From NCBI GenBank assembly GCA_041675805.1, contig JBAYTD010000021.1, positions 1-27,423 on the forward strand: DNA of 27,423 bases. The letters run 5' to 3'. Numbering within the stretch: the first letter of the stretch is position 1; each line of letters starts with the position of its first letter. The notes beneath the pieces are model-generated. The model searched no databases and had not been told where the DNA came from. It was given only the letters and a program-made list of their open reading frames with translations. Positions 27,118-27,423 of this stretch are shown here, in pieces. A program made the translations under genes and the position numbers. Origin of the DNA: JANNWF01 sp041675805 (lineage in GTDB: Bacteria; Pseudomonadota; Gammaproteobacteria; Xanthomonadales; Xanthomonadaceae).

Positions 27118-27302
27118 ACGCGGCAGCCACCTGGCCACCGCGCTCGGCTCCGATTTGGGCCTTCAAGGGCGATACCGGCGAAGCCTGGAGCAATCACTGG
27201 CGACCGGCATTCGTCGCCTGGCTCAGTCTCAACCATCATTTTTTCGGGCTGGAAAGCAGCGTTCCCTGGCACGTGATGAACGTCGTCCTCCACGCACTGG
27301 TG
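27102..27302 (+). pseudogene. Fragment of a multi-pass glycosyltransferase/TMTC-like membrane protein
   Basis: In the frame that reads 'GEAWSNHWRPAFVAWLSLN', 'HHFFGLESSVPWHVMNVVL' and 'HALV' the sequence resembles the recurrent segment of GT39/TMTC-like proteins, where an R-P-L/F block is followed by LN-x-x-x-FGL, a W/YH pair and an N-x-x-LHAL helix. The match stops at about 27302, where a reverse transcriptase fragment begins on the other strand. No ATG, GTG or TTG start exists upstream in this frame between smpB and the motif, so both ends are broken. Residues upstream of the match are Ala/Pro-rich and of unclear origin. The call rests on pattern memory only. Confidence 0.4.
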
Positions 27303-27423
27303 CAGGATCTGCAACAGCGCCTGCTGGATCAGCCGATCCACCACGGTCGGAATACCCAGTTCGCGCTCGCCACCACCCGCCTTCGGAATCACCACGCGAC
27401 GCACCGGACTGGGCCGATACGTC
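27303..27423 (-). pseudogene. Fragment of group II intron reverse transcriptase/maturase (runs off window)
   Basis: From the window edge the minus strand reads 'TYRPSPVRRVVIPKAGGGER', 'ELGIPTVVDRLIQQALLQIL', the conserved reverse transcriptase segment around blocks 1-2 of group II intron maturases (usual 'GGVRELGIPTVVDRLIQQALLQVL'). After about 27303 the frame stays open for a while but no longer matches ('HQCVEDDVHHVPGN...'): the expected 'PIFDPTFSEHSYGFRPGRS' is missing. The gene is therefore cut at its 3' side within the first quarter. The part beyond 27423 is not visible, so the rest of the intron may lie there. Confidence 0.78.

Noticed and set aside
27064..27423. tmRNA (ssrA) gene after smpB
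   Set aside because: No tRNA-like ends (GGG...TTCGAATC...ACCA) or tag-peptide reading frame are visible. The stretch is explained by gene fragments.

Overview
The window is very GC-rich and almost fully coding. It carries a neighbourhood typical of the Xanthomonadales (Lysobacterales) in the Gammaproteobacteria: bamE/omlA divergent from fur, recN near hrcA-grpE-dnaK-dnaJ, dapB, carA and carB, and a YtrA-type GntR regulator with its ABC transporter. Short intergenic repeats of GGGAATC type fit the same group. I cannot fix the genus.

Layout, left to right. (1) 1-2536 (+): the end of a cyanophycin synthetase gene, overlapped by a second Mur-ligase-like gene that lacks an ATP-grasp domain. (2) 2537-5306 (+): an overlapping four-gene operon encoding a small exported protein of unknown function, a YtrA-family GntR repressor, an ABC ATPase and an ABC permease. 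Its promoter carries a candidate operator for the repressor. (3) 5458-6841 (+): an exported M23 peptidase and a YbaK-type aminoacyl-tRNA deacylase, ending in an inverted REP-like doublet. (4) 6974-14200 (-): dapB, then carA, an exported S9 prolyl-oligopeptidase-type peptidase, and carB. The peptidase gene sits inside the car operon. (5) 14278-19313 (-): hrcA-grpE-dnaK-dnaJ with a sigma-32-like promoter before grpE, a terminator hairpin after dnaK, and repeat islands on both sides of dnaK. (6) 19454-20134 (-): a FitAB/VapBC-type toxin-antitoxin pair with a palindromic operator candidate. (7) 20371-22053 (+): recN. (8) 22060-25268 (-): fur, a UbiB-family gene and an unknown membrane-anchored protein gene. 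(9) 25379-27063: bamE (+), ratA-rnfH (-) and smpB (+). (10) 27064-27423: debris in which a fragment of a multi-pass membrane protein abuts an opposite-strand fragment of a group II intron reverse transcriptase.

Most of the window is conserved housekeeping: pyrimidine/arginine and lysine precursor synthesis, protein folding, DNA repair, iron control, outer-membrane assembly and ribosome rescue. The accessory parts are the cyanophycin pair, the YtrA cassette, the peptidase in the car operon, the toxin-antitoxin pair and the right-edge debris. I saw no tRNA, rRNA or CRISPR array and no complete insertion sequence. No wholly new system stands out. The best leads are the YtrA cassette with its unknown exported protein, the structured repeats around dnaK, and the peptidase gene between carA and carB.
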